Under the pieces are notes generated by a model. It did no database searches. It saw only the letters and a program-made list of their open reading frames with translations, and was not told the DNA's origin. This document shows, one piece after another, positions 29,062 to 36,817 of a DNA stretch of 64,000 bases (position 1 is the stretch's first letter; each line of letters opens with the position of its first letter). The stretch lies in contig NZ_PXZH01000001.1 in the NCBI RefSeq assembly GCF_003950325.1, forward strand, positions 496,001 to 560,000, given 5' to 3'. The translations under genes and the position numbers were made by a program. This DNA comes from Vagococcus humatus (GTDB lineage Bacteria > Bacillota > Bacilli > Lactobacillales > Vagococcaceae).

Positions 29062-29607
29062 TTAAGCAATCAATGTATTATAAAATGAACGACCGAACTC
29101 ATTAAAGGTTTCTTTATCTTGAAGATAATCAGTCATCCATTTAGGAATTGCTCGGTTAATTTGACTATAAATGAGTAACAAAGCTTCTAAAAACATTAAT
29201 TTATCGTCTTCGTTTAGTGCTTTAACTAGTTGTTTAGCCGGACTAATTAACTGTTCTGTGATACTGGCTTTAACGTAACTAGCTTTAACAGCCCGACCTT
29301 CATAAGCTGCTTGGTTAAAAATAGTTTGGTCGGTTTTTTTAGCTGTTTCGTATAAATATCGGTCATATTCATGCTGCAAGTTTAACATTGCCTGATAAAC
29401 CTCAGAAATTGATTGTTTTGCTACATCTGCTAAAGCTGCATAAAAATAAATCGGTAATTTTTCGATTCGTCTTTTACGCTGAACCCAAGTGGTTAATGTG
29501 GATTGAGGAATCCCTGCCAGTTGACCAAATTGTTCCACTGTGATACCTACTTGGCCACGTATATACATATTTATCGGATGATCTATATGTTGAATAGATG
29601 ATGTCAT
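29062..29607 (-). CDS. small HTH-domain hypothetical protein
   Basis: 181-aa soluble protein. Residues about 17-50 look like an XRE/Cro-type helix-turn-helix (ITVEQFGQLAGIPQSTLTTWVQRKRRIEKLP split over two helices), and the rest is helical, ending in a region that may mediate oligomerisation. AAGGAGG stands 10 bases before the ATG. It lies next to the AT-rich decayed stretch, and its regulon is unknown. Possibly an accessory or prophage-derived regulator; no phage genes adjoin it. Confidence 0.7.
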   Translation of the reverse strand: MTSSIQHIDHPINMYIRGQVGITVEQFGQLAGIPQSTLTTWVQRKRRIEKLPIYFYAALADVAKQSISEVYQAMLNLQHEYDRYLYETAKKTDQTIFNQAAYEGRAVKASYVKASITEQLISPAKQLVKALNEDDKLMFLEALLLIYSQINRAIPKWMTDYLQDKETFNEFGRSFYNTLIA

Positions 29608-29689
29608 AAAATGTGAGCCTCCTTGACAATTAACTTAAATGCGTTATTATTAATTCTATTGTAACTGATAGATTGACTTTTAGCTAGCA

Positions 29690-29728
29690 AAACAAAAAAG
29701 ACCTACTAGCGTATTCACTAGTAGGTCT
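29690..29728 (-). terminator. terminator for the minus-strand gene at 29885-30289
   Basis: Perfect 11-base arms AGACCTACTAG / CTAGTAGGTCT, 8-base loop, then CTTTTTTGTTTT on the minus strand. Confidence 0.8.
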
Positions 29729-29884
29729 ACTCTTTATTTATTTATTGCAGTTTCTGATCTACAATAAATAATGTGTATCCACTCAAAGAGCCCATAATAT
29801 AAATCTACTCTTAGTATATCATGAATAAATATCATCTGCATCTTAATTTCTTAAAAATTAGCGGAATAAACTAGAAAATATCTG

Positions 29885-30010
29885 TTATTCTATGACAACT
29901 TTTAAGCGTGCGTCTGGGCGAAACAGACTAACATACCCGATGTTATCTGTTCCTGCATAGTAAAACTGAGCTAATTGATCGCTAACAACTGCGATAGTCG
30001 ATCTGCCCCC
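29885..30010 (-). pseudogene. in-frame 3' continuation beyond a TGA stop
   Basis: Directly after the TGA at 30011-30013 the same frame stays open for 41 codons (GGRSTIAVVSDQ...RLKVVIE) and ends in TAA at 29885. It has protein-like composition, no start codon of its own, and a terminator 156 bases further on. The simplest reading is that it is the distal third of the gene at 30011-30289, cut off by one nonsense change (for example CGA or GGA to TGA) or a sequencing error. Confidence 0.6.
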
Positions 30011-30289
30011 TCACTTATAGCCTCCTGTATCTGATACATCTTCTACAACAGAAGAAAATCCTTCTACACTTTCTAAATTGGTAGCATCAACCACTGATAA
30101 ATCACTAAAGTAAGCCAAAACATCGATGGTTTCTAAGTCTCTCACTGTTACAGGTTCACTTAGTTTTGCATTTAAAAACTGTAGGATATGAGTTTTACCT
30201 TCAGGCTCTTCAGCTAAATAGGTGGTCAGTTGTTGTTTACCTAGTCCGTCCAACTGATCAAAAAAACTTTGATAAATATCCGTTAGCAT
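30011..30289 (-). CDS. hypothetical protein, probably truncated by an in-frame TGA
   Basis: 92-aa acidic protein (MLTDIYQSFFDQLDGLG...) of no family that I recognise. ATG 30289 follows AAAGGGG by 9 bases; an earlier in-frame ATG would start before that site. The reading frame ends at TGA 30011-30013, but continues open for 41 more codons, so the ancestral product was probably about 134 aa. It has no signal peptide or membrane segment. It diverges from the GNAT gene at 30482. Confidence 0.6.
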   Translation of the reverse strand: MLTDIYQSFFDQLDGLGKQQLTTYLAEEPEGKTHILQFLNAKLSEPVTVRDLETIDVLAYFSDLSVVDATNLESVEGFSSVVEDVSDTGGYK

Positions 30290-30481
30290 TTGTGAAATCC
30301 CCTTTCTAGATAGCTTAAATATCCCTTTGTTCAACCATAAGATATCACATAATCAAACTTTTTTAAAATAATTCAACTTATTTTTGAAAGCGTGTAACAT
30401 TTTAAGATAAAAAGCGTTATAATATAAATTGTAAGGGGTTTATTTTGTACTACTTTGGTACTATTTTGGAGGGATATATTT

Positions 30482-31021
30482 ATGACAATTTTAGAAGCTT
30501 TTGATTTAACCGCAGAAAATCAACAATTAATTCAGGACAACCAAGTGACTTTTGACTTAGTTGAAGTAACACCAGAAACATTCCAACTAAGTTTAACTTT
30601 AGCCAATAAAGAGACTAGTGTGATTGGGAAGATTTCCATTCACGACAATCAGATTAGCGAGGTGTTTGTAGAAGAAAAATGGCGAGGATACGGTGCCGGT
30701 ACACTTCTATGCACTTTAATGACCGATTATTTGTTTACTAAAACAGTCTATCCTGTGCTAGTTTTAGCAGATTCCACTCATTTAGATAGTTACAGTTCTC
30801 GTTTTGATTCTAACTATGCAGATGAGTTTAAACAGCTTTACGGCTTAGCTAAACTCTATTATAATGCTGGTTTTAGAGTCACTGAAGAAGAAAACACTAT
30901 TCAGTTAAACCGAGAAGATTTTGATAAAGAATATGCCACACAGGTGGTCAATAATCAGTTAAACAAATTAATCCATTACTACACCTTAAACCAGCTATTA
31001 GGTCACTCTTTAGCTAGTTAA
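30482..31021 (+). CDS. GNAT family N-acetyltransferase
   Basis: 179-aa protein predicted to transfer an acetyl group from acetyl-CoA. The acetyl-CoA binding motif is visible as VEEKWRGYGAGTLL (about 63-76, R/Q-x-x-G-x-G/A), preceded by the ISEVFV beta strand and followed by helix LMTDYLF. The C-terminal half (FKQLYGLAKLYYNAGF) is also GNAT-like. The substrate is unknown. ATG 30482 follows TGGAGGG. A TATAAT lies at 30418-30423. Bidirectional terminator after the stop. Confidence 0.82.
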   Translation: MTILEAFDLTAENQQLIQDNQVTFDLVEVTPETFQLSLTLANKETSVIGKISIHDNQISEVFVEEKWRGYGAGTLLCTLMTDYLFTKTVYPVLVLADSTHLDSYSSRFDSNYADEFKQLYGLAKLYYNAGFRVTEEENTIQLNREDFDKEYATQVVNNQLNKLIHYYTLNQLLGHSLAS

Positions 31022-31023
31022 AC

Positions 31024-31066
31024 AAAAAAGATGACGAAGCTAATTTAAGCTCAGTCATCTTTTTTT
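31024..31066. terminator. bidirectional terminator between GNAT and DUF4298 genes
   Basis: AAAAAGATGAC and AGCT arms pair with AGCT and GTCATCTTTTT; convergent genes on both sides. Confidence 0.85.
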
Positions 31067-31367
31067 AATGCGTTAATAAATCAGTGACTAACTGTAGCAT
31101 TTGAACACTAACTTCATGGTAGTCGCCTATTAAATTGTAAATTTCGTCCTCTGACAAGACTCCTCTAGCTAAGCTATCTGGTAGATTTCCTGCTTCATCT
31201 TCTGCTAAATCTTCATACCACTTCTCACTTCCATAATAAGCCAGTAATTGCTGGTACTCAGGTTGCTGCCGTTGTAAAAAAGTTAATAACTCTTGTAACT
31301 CCCCTACTTTCTCTTGATGTTCTTTTAAAATAGCTTCCATTTCTTCGATATGCTGCCATTCTTTCAT
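31065..31367 (-). CDS. DUF4298 family protein
   Basis: 100-aa soluble helical protein. It matches the DUF4298 pattern: N-terminal coiled-coil helix (EEMEAILKEHQEKVGELQEL), then LLAYYGSEKWYEDLAEDE, LPDSLARGVLSEDEIYNLI. The family is common in Lactobacillales and its function is unknown. RBS AAGGAGAT. It is followed by the converging GNAT terminator. Confidence 0.85.
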   Translation of the reverse strand: MKEWQHIEEMEAILKEHQEKVGELQELLTFLQRQQPEYQQLLAYYGSEKWYEDLAEDEAGNLPDSLARGVLSEDEIYNLIGDYHEVSVQMLQLVTDLLTH

Positions 31368-31389
31368 CTAATCAATCTCCTTTTTCAGT

Positions 31390-31423
31390 AAAAAAGCTTT
31401 CTTCCCTAACAAGAGAAGAAAGC
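31390..31423 (-). terminator. terminator after the ketopantoate-reductase-like gene
   Basis: GCTTTCTTC / GAAGAAAGC arms, 10-base loop, six T on the minus strand. Confidence 0.8.
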
Positions 31424-31438
31424 AACCATTCATTCAGT

Positions 31439-32368
31439 TTAACGTTTAATTCCTAATAAATCTTCTTTAGCATGGATTAAATCCGTAATAATTTGACAAG
31501 TTGGTGCGTCAAATCCGTGTTCTTTACCCATTTTAGCCACTGCTCCGTTTAGATAATCTACTTCTGTTGGACGATGATTTTGGATTAAATCTTGGTGCAT
31601 AGAAGGGTAATGTGGTCCTACTTTTCCGCAAAGATCCATTAGATAATCAACTGTTTCCGTCACATCTAAAGTAACTCCTTCGACTTTAGCCCCTAGAGAA
31701 AACTCTGTAATAATACTTGTCATCATATTACGGCAAGTTTCTGTTTTAGATAATTCTTCAATATCACAATCTAAGATGGAACATAAAACATTTAGTGTGC
31801 CGTTTACACAAGCTTTACGCCAAGTAGAAAAGACAACATTATCGCTATATTGACCATTTAAACCAGCTTTTGCCATCATTTCGACTAATTCTTCTGCTGC
31901 TGCTTTTTCATTAGGGTCAATATTTTGAAGTTCAACAGGTCCTTGTCCCATAAAGTGAACTTTACCAGGAGCATCAATCCCTGCTGTCCAAACTGTCGTT
32001 CCCATAAAGATATTTTTCACAGGAATGTATTTAGCTAAGGTTTGTTTATGACCTAAGCCATTTAATAAACAAATAATTTTAGTATCTTCTGTTAAGGTAT
32101 GTTGAATCGCTTCTAACATGTTAGCTAGTTGCATTGATTTAGTAAAAACAAAGACAACATCAAAGGTATCTTTCACATCTTGTGGGAAAAATGCGGGAAT
32201 TTTTTCAGTTCCTTTTTCTCCGTTAAAATCTACTTCTAGTCCGTTAGTATTAATGGCTTCCACATGATCTGGCCACGTATCAATTAATGTTACCTCGTTA
32301 CCTGCTTGAAATAATTTAAAACCAAAACCGCTACCTAAAGCGCCTGAACCTGCAATTGCAATTTTCAT
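31439..32368 (-). CDS. ketopantoate reductase family protein (PanE/ApbA-like)
   Basis: NAD(P)-dependent reductase of 309 aa. Rossmann motif IAGSGALGSGFG (residues 4-15), NGLGHKQTL in the cofactor domain, the catalytic-lysine region STWRKACVNGTLN (K at about 187), and the C-terminal PSMHQDL..HRPTEVDYLNG substrate loop typical of 2-dehydropantoate 2-reductase. It is the second gene of a two-gene unit with a PTS IIC gene 33 bases upstream, so it may work on the product of that transport rather than in pantothenate synthesis. No panB or panC is nearby. Confidence 0.88.
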   Translation of the reverse strand: MKIAIAGSGALGSGFGFKLFQAGNEVTLIDTWPDHVEAINTNGLEVDFNGEKGTEKIPAFFPQDVKDTFDVVFVFTKSMQLANMLEAIQHTLTEDTKIICLLNGLGHKQTLAKYIPVKNIFMGTTVWTAGIDAPGKVHFMGQGPVELQNIDPNEKAAAEELVEMMAKAGLNGQYSDNVVFSTWRKACVNGTLNVLCSILDCDIEELSKTETCRNMMTSIITEFSLGAKVEGVTLDVTETVDYLMDLCGKVGPHYPSMHQDLIQNHRPTEVDYLNGAVAKMGKEHGFDAPTCQIITDLIHAKEDLLGIKR

Positions 32369-32401
32369 TAATCTCTCTCCTTTAAGCTTGTTTTTAACTG
32401 T

Positions 32402-33478
32402 TTACACATTGTATTTAAATGCGTCTTCTCCGTAAAGTTTCAATACTTTACCGAACAGATAATTCATTAAAAAGCCTACTACAAATGGTACCACGATAAA
32501 GGCAATGGTAACAGAAATTAGCTTACCAACTGTTGAACCACCTAGTAACTGAAAGGCATGGATTGGACCTACTAATCCCACTAGTCCAAACCCAGCACTA
32601 GAAGGAATTCCTTGAATGTTTAATAAGGCTGAAACTACCCCACTTACAGCAGCAGTACAAATAATTGGCACTAATATCACTGGTTTTTTTACCATATTAG
32701 GCATCATCATTTTCATTGCCCCTAAAAGAATGGCTAAAGTTGTCCCACTTTCATTAACTTTCATGGAAGCCACTACTAATACTGCGGTACAAGCAGCAAC
32801 CCCAATCGCTGCGGAACCTGATGAAATTCCCTCTAATCCAATGGCTAACCCAATCGCCACTGTTGAAATTGGGGAAATAATTAAAATAGAAAACGTAATT
32901 GAAATTAATACACTCATCACAACTGGTTGTAAAGTTGTAAAGCCGTTAATCATACTACCAATTAACGCAGTAATTTTACTTACGTATGGTAACAAGAAAA
33001 CCCCAATGGCTGCAGGTAATGCTCCACCTAAAATAGGAAGTAAAATAGCATTTAAAGAGCCTAAGTGATCTTTGATTTTTAAGACCACATAACTAGCAAT
33101 AGCGGCAGTAATCATCACATTGATTAAATCTCCAATGCCTCCCCCAACCCAAGTTGGTTTTTCGATACCATTCACTGTCGCCATAGTTAACTTCACGGCT
33201 CCAGATGCTACAAACGTAGCAGTACCAATCGTTGTTGCTTGCATGGCATTAAAGCCAAATTGTAACCCGACAAGAACCCCAATAATAGCTGGTGTTGCAA
33301 ATTGTAATGAAAACACTACTTGATAAAGGGTATCCCAAATTGGCCCATTTAATGCTTTAAAAATTTCTCCTAATACTGCATTAGGAATAAGTCCTACAAT
33401 AATACCTATGGCTGTTCCGTTTAAGACTTTAAATAAAAAATCTTTCCCTGACATTTTAGCTGTTTCAGCTTGTGTCAT
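32402..33478 (-). CDS. PTS transporter subunit IIC (EIIC_2 type)
   Basis: Membrane protein of 358 aa with about eight to ten hydrophobic segments, resembling the PTS_EIIC_2 family (DUF-type IIC). It begins GKDFLFKVLNGTAIGIIVGLIPNAVLGEIF and has glycine-rich repeats. No EIIA or EIIB domain is fused or adjacent, so it is an orphan IIC, either using domains encoded elsewhere or transporting without phosphorylation. Start ATG follows AAGGGAGG. It is first in an operon with the reductase. The 287 bases upstream (33479-33765) hold no gene that I can support. Confidence 0.85.
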   Translation of the reverse strand: MTQAETAKMSGKDFLFKVLNGTAIGIIVGLIPNAVLGEIFKALNGPIWDTLYQVVFSLQFATPAIIGVLVGLQFGFNAMQATTIGTATFVASGAVKLTMATVNGIEKPTWVGGGIGDLINVMITAAIASYVVLKIKDHLGSLNAILLPILGGALPAAIGVFLLPYVSKITALIGSMINGFTTLQPVVMSVLISITFSILIISPISTVAIGLAIGLEGISSGSAAIGVAACTAVLVVASMKVNESGTTLAILLGAMKMMMPNMVKKPVILVPIICTAAVSGVVSALLNIQGIPSSAGFGLVGLVGPIHAFQLLGGSTVGKLISVTIAFIVVPFVVGFLMNYLFGKVLKLYGEDAFKYNV

Positions 33479-33765
33479 AATAAACGCCTCCCTTTCTTAA
33501 TCTGCTTACAGTCTAGCAAACTTTCATAAAAGTTTCACTTAATATCCTTACAAAACTGAATGTTTTTTTAATAATCTTTTTATGAAACTATCTCTTCAAT
33601 GAGAATACTTCTCAAAAACAACTGTCTAAAAAAAGTTTGTGAATAAAAAAGTAAACTCTATAAAGCTTAAAGCTATTTTTTCCTTATTAAAAATGATTCT
33701 CAATTAGATTTGGCGAAAAATCGGTTGTTTAAATCACCTCCTTTATTATTTTTAATCTAATTTTA

Positions 33766-33820
33766 ATAAAAAGCACCCAACGAGATAGTTAGCATGTAAA
33801 GTATCTCGTTGGGTGCTTTT
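33766..33820 (-). terminator. strong terminator after the 281-aa hypothetical gene
   Basis: Perfect 19-base arms (AAAAGCACCCAACGAGATA and its complement) with a 15-base loop, reaching into the stop codon of the gene at 33820. Confidence 0.88.
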
Positions 33821-34665
33821 TATTTTCTAATTAATTGCTGAAAAGGTAAAGAATAAGATCCTTGTCCCCAATCACTCTGCAGTTGGAATAAAACAGCTTG
33901 ACGTGAAGATTTACTCAAACTTTGACCATACTCATAAGCTTCATGACGAATATCTAAGACTTTATCCGTTAATTCCTCGCAAACTTCTTGTTTTATTAAG
34001 ATACTATTTTTATAAATATAACCAATTTTGGTTAATAAATCAATGAATAAGACTGGTATATGTGATACGTTTCCCTTGGATTTATCTAACTCTTTCAAAA
34101 TTTGTTCACTCATATTCAAGATAAAAACTGGGTTTACATCCCCTATTAACCTTAAAATTTCTTGTTGGCTAGGAGAAACTTGTTGGGTAGAAAAATAATG
34201 AGCTAACCCGTTTATGCCCTGGTTCTCTCCAAAATCTAGCCATAAACTACGTTGGGTATACTGTAAGTCTACCCGGTAAGTCACCACTGGCTGTTCTGCC
34301 CAAATCCAGCAAGCCTCCCCTGCTAGTAAGGATTGAGATAAAAAATAGTCAAATAAAAGACTTTCCCAAGGTTTTAAGGGATAAGGTCTAGGAATTTCAA
34401 GCCCTTGTTCAAAGGCTTGTTTAGAGGATATGACTGGTAAATTAAAATAATAGCGGCCATCCTTTCTTTTAATCCAACCTAATTGAATGATTTGTTCAAT
34501 CTCTTTATCCCAGTTGCTCCATTGGTTAAATTGTCCTTTAAGCTCTCTTAATGTTGCCCCATTTTCTTCCTGTTTTAAAAAGGTTAACAAAGCTATAGGA
34601 TCTAACTCAAATGACTCTATTGCTTTCATTGGTTCAGAACTTTCATATAAACATACAACGGACAT
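33820..34665 (-). CDS. hypothetical protein, 281 aa
   Basis: Unrecognised soluble protein. Residues about 20-75 (LDPIALLTFLKQEENGATLRE then LGWIKRKDGRYYF) look like a winged-helix-type domain, and the rest is mixed alpha/beta without a known motif (RRAVLFQLQSDWGQ-type C terminus). No signal peptide or membrane segment. The AGGAG site is about 12 bases before the ATG, a long spacing. It lies downstream of ppaC and is separated from it by a terminator, so it is probably independent. Confidence 0.7.
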   Translation of the reverse strand: MSVVCLYESSEPMKAIESFELDPIALLTFLKQEENGATLRELKGQFNQWSNWDKEIEQIIQLGWIKRKDGRYYFNLPVISSKQAFEQGLEIPRPYPLKPWESLLFDYFLSQSLLAGEACWIWAEQPVVTYRVDLQYTQRSLWLDFGENQGINGLAHYFSTQQVSPSQQEILRLIGDVNPVFILNMSEQILKELDKSKGNVSHIPVLFIDLLTKIGYIYKNSILIKQEVCEELTDKVLDIRHEAYEYGQSLSKSSRQAVLFQLQSDWGQGSYSLPFQQLIRK

Positions 34666-34742
34666 TATGCCTATTCACTCCTATCTTTAGTTGACATAAT
34701 AATATTATAGTCACCTTTTAACTTAGTTTTCTAACGAAAGAA

Positions 34743-34778
34743 AAAAGACAACCACTCTTACCGAGTCAGTTGTCTTTT
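34743..34778 (-). terminator. terminator after ppaC
   Basis: AAAAGACAAC..ACTC / GAGT..GTTGTCTTTT arms with a small internal loop, Ts on the minus strand. Confidence 0.8.
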
Positions 34779-34793
34779 GACTGCCATCTGTTA

Positions 34794-35720
34794 TTATTTG
34801 AAGGCTTCCGTTAACTGAGGGACTACTTGTTTTTTACGAGAAACTACGCCTTTTAATAAAGCAGTATGGTTTTCTAGTGTCACGTTAAAGGCTTTTTCAA
34901 CAATCTCTTGATGGTTTCCTACCACTAAAATAACTGAATCACTATCTAAAATATTAGTAATCACTAACACAAATACATCAAAGTTATTGTCAGCATTTTC
35001 TTTTGCCATCACTGCTTCTAGCTTTTCTTGACGAGTCAAAACATCTGCAATATCTACTGTATTCACTTGGGCTACACGGACAGTTTTATCTCCCATTGGA
35101 AAACTCTTAGCGTCCATAGTTACTAATTCTAATTCAGTTTTAGTACTTAAATTAGTTCCAGCTTTTAGCATATCTAAGCCGTAAGCTTGAATATTAACCT
35201 CAGCGATTTCAGCTAATTCTTTAGCTGCCTTGATATCTTCCTCTGTACACGTTGGTGATTTAAATAGTAAAGAGTCAGAAATAATAGCTGAAAGCATCAT
35301 GCCAGCAACATTTTTAGGAATAGCCACATTATTTTCTTTAAATAATTTTAAAATAATCGTGTTGCTACAGCCAACTGGTTCTGCTCGGTAAAAAAGTGGG
35401 CCAGCTGTTTCAAAGTTAGCGATGCGGTGATGATCCACTACAGCTAACACTTCTAAATCTTTAATATCAGGAATACTTTGTTGAGCTTCATTGTGGTCAA
35501 CTAGCATTACTTGGCGAGTTTCATCCCCTGCTTTTTCGATGACACGAGGAGCTTTGAACCCAAAAGTATCTAAAGCAAATTGAGTTTCTTCATTTGGCGT
35601 ACCTAGTGCTACTGCCTCAGCGTCCACTCCTAATTGTTGTTGTAAATACGCAAATGAAATAGCAGAAGCAATAGAATCTGTATCTGGATTTCTATGTCCG
35701 CTTACTAAAACTTTACTCAT
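34794..35720 (-). CDS. ppaC: manganese-dependent inorganic pyrophosphatase
   Basis: Family II pyrophosphatase that hydrolyses PPi to two phosphates, pulling biosynthetic reactions forward. The 308-aa product has the DHH-type metal motifs GHRNPDTDSIASA (residues 8-20), MLVDHNEAQQS and VVDHHRIANF, and the C-terminal substrate-binding SRKKQVVPQL. Length matches the family. The LysR-type regulator gene lies directly upstream on the same strand (15-base gap), so ppaC may be read through from it. Confidence 0.97.
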   Translation of the reverse strand: MSKVLVSGHRNPDTDSIASAISFAYLQQQLGVDAEAVALGTPNEETQFALDTFGFKAPRVIEKAGDETRQVMLVDHNEAQQSIPDIKDLEVLAVVDHHRIANFETAGPLFYRAEPVGCSNTIILKLFKENNVAIPKNVAGMMLSAIISDSLLFKSPTCTEEDIKAAKELAEIAEVNIQAYGLDMLKAGTNLSTKTELELVTMDAKSFPMGDKTVRVAQVNTVDIADVLTRQEKLEAVMAKENADNNFDVFVLVITNILDSDSVILVVGNHQEIVEKAFNVTLENHTALLKGVVSRKKQVVPQLTEAFK

Positions 35721-35735
35721 TAATAAAAATCTCCT

Positions 35736-36692
35736 TTAATCTGTAAATTTATTTAAACGAGAAAGATAATCCTCGTCTTCAATGTAAGTAAAAAATGTTT
35801 CAAAGAAATGTTTCACCCGAGGAATTTTTAATTTTTCCTTGCGGTAAATAAAGGATAAATTCATCTTAATTGGTGGCTCAAAAGGTAAGGCATGTAAGTT
35901 TTCTTTATGTCGGTATGGCTCAAAGAAAGACTTAGGTACTACTGTATACACCCCAGTAGCTCTAGCAAACCGAAGCATTTGATCTGGCCGAGTAAAATGA
36001 ACCACCGCTTCTGGCAACCGAAATTCTTGGGAATGAAAGGCGGATTGAATCACTTCTGAAACAAAATAAGTTTTGGGATAAGTCGCCCAAGGTAATTCCA
36101 TAGATTCCCCGTAAGTGATACTGGTTTTTCCGTAAAACTCTGGGTTATTATGGATGAACAATACCTCATCTTTAATAATCGAGGTAGCTTCGTAACTTTT
36201 CCATTTTTTAAGCATTCCGTCAGGCAAGTATAAAATAGCAATATCAATTTTATTTTTATCTAAAAAATCCCACACTTCTTTTCGGCCTACCATCATCAGA
36301 GAAATTTCAATATTAGGATACATCCGGTAGTAATCAATGATAAAATCGGTTAACACTTTATCCTGAACAGAGGCAGATACCCCAATCGTAATTTTTCCAC
36401 TTGTGACAGAACTTTCTTGTTGAATAGACTCTGTTCCTTCAACTAAAATTTCATACACACTATCAATGGTGCGTTTCATAATTTTACCTGCTTCAGTCAT
36501 TTGCAGTTGTTTCCCATGGTTTTCAAATAACGGTGTGCCTACACTGGCTTCCATTTTTTTGATTTGCTGGGTTAAAGCCGGCTGAGAAATACCTAACAAC
36601 TGAGCAGCCTTAGTATAATTTAACGTATCCGTTAACTGCAAAAAATAGGTAAAAGTTCTGGAAGATAATAGTTTATTTGGATGGTCTTTCAC
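35736..36692 (-). CDS. LysR family transcriptional regulator
   Basis: 318-aa regulator. N-terminal winged helix with the LysR signature (NYTKAAQLLGISQPALTQQIKKME, about 24-47), a linker helix, and the two-lobed effector domain (ITIGVSASVQDKVL ...). The start is GTG, preceded by GAGGGAG. Targets are unknown; a LysR protein often controls a divergent gene, but here the downstream neighbour is ppaC on the same strand and the upstream neighbour ffh is also on the same strand. Confidence 0.92.
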   Translation of the reverse strand: MKDHPNKLLSSRTFTYFLQLTDTLNYTKAAQLLGISQPALTQQIKKMEASVGTPLFENHGKQLQMTEAGKIMKRTIDSVYEILVEGTESIQQESSVTSGKITIGVSASVQDKVLTDFIIDYYRMYPNIEISLMMVGRKEVWDFLDKNKIDIAILYLPDGMLKKWKSYEATSIIKDEVLFIHNNPEFYGKTSITYGESMELPWATYPKTYFVSEVIQSAFHSQEFRLPEAVVHFTRPDQMLRFARATGVYTVVPKSFFEPYRHKENLHALPFEPPIKMNLSFIYRKEKLKIPRVKHFFETFFTYIEDEDYLSRLNKFTD

Positions 36693-36775
36693 CCTTATTC
36701 TCCCTCTTTCTTTTTCTTTGACATCTTAACATTATTGTACCATAAGTTATAACTTTATAGAAAAATTTAATCAGA

Positions 36776-36814
36776 AAACAAGCACTAATTTTCATTCAAA
36801 TCAGTGCTTGTTTT
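36776..36814 (-). terminator. terminator after ffh
   Basis: AAAACAAGCACTGATTT / AATTAGTGCTTGTTTT-type arms on the minus strand with a loop of about 7-8 bases. Confidence 0.85.
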
Positions 36815-36817
36815 TAT

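Noticed and set aside
32616-33068. Open frame of 150 codons opposite the PTS IIC gene
   Set aside because: Mirror of a membrane-protein gene; no start signal, and the opposite strand has the clear family match.
33479-33765. Search for a cre site, leader peptide or riboswitch upstream of the PTS IIC gene
   Set aside because: No match to the cre consensus and no ATG after the AGGAGGTGA-like site on the minus strand; nothing to report.
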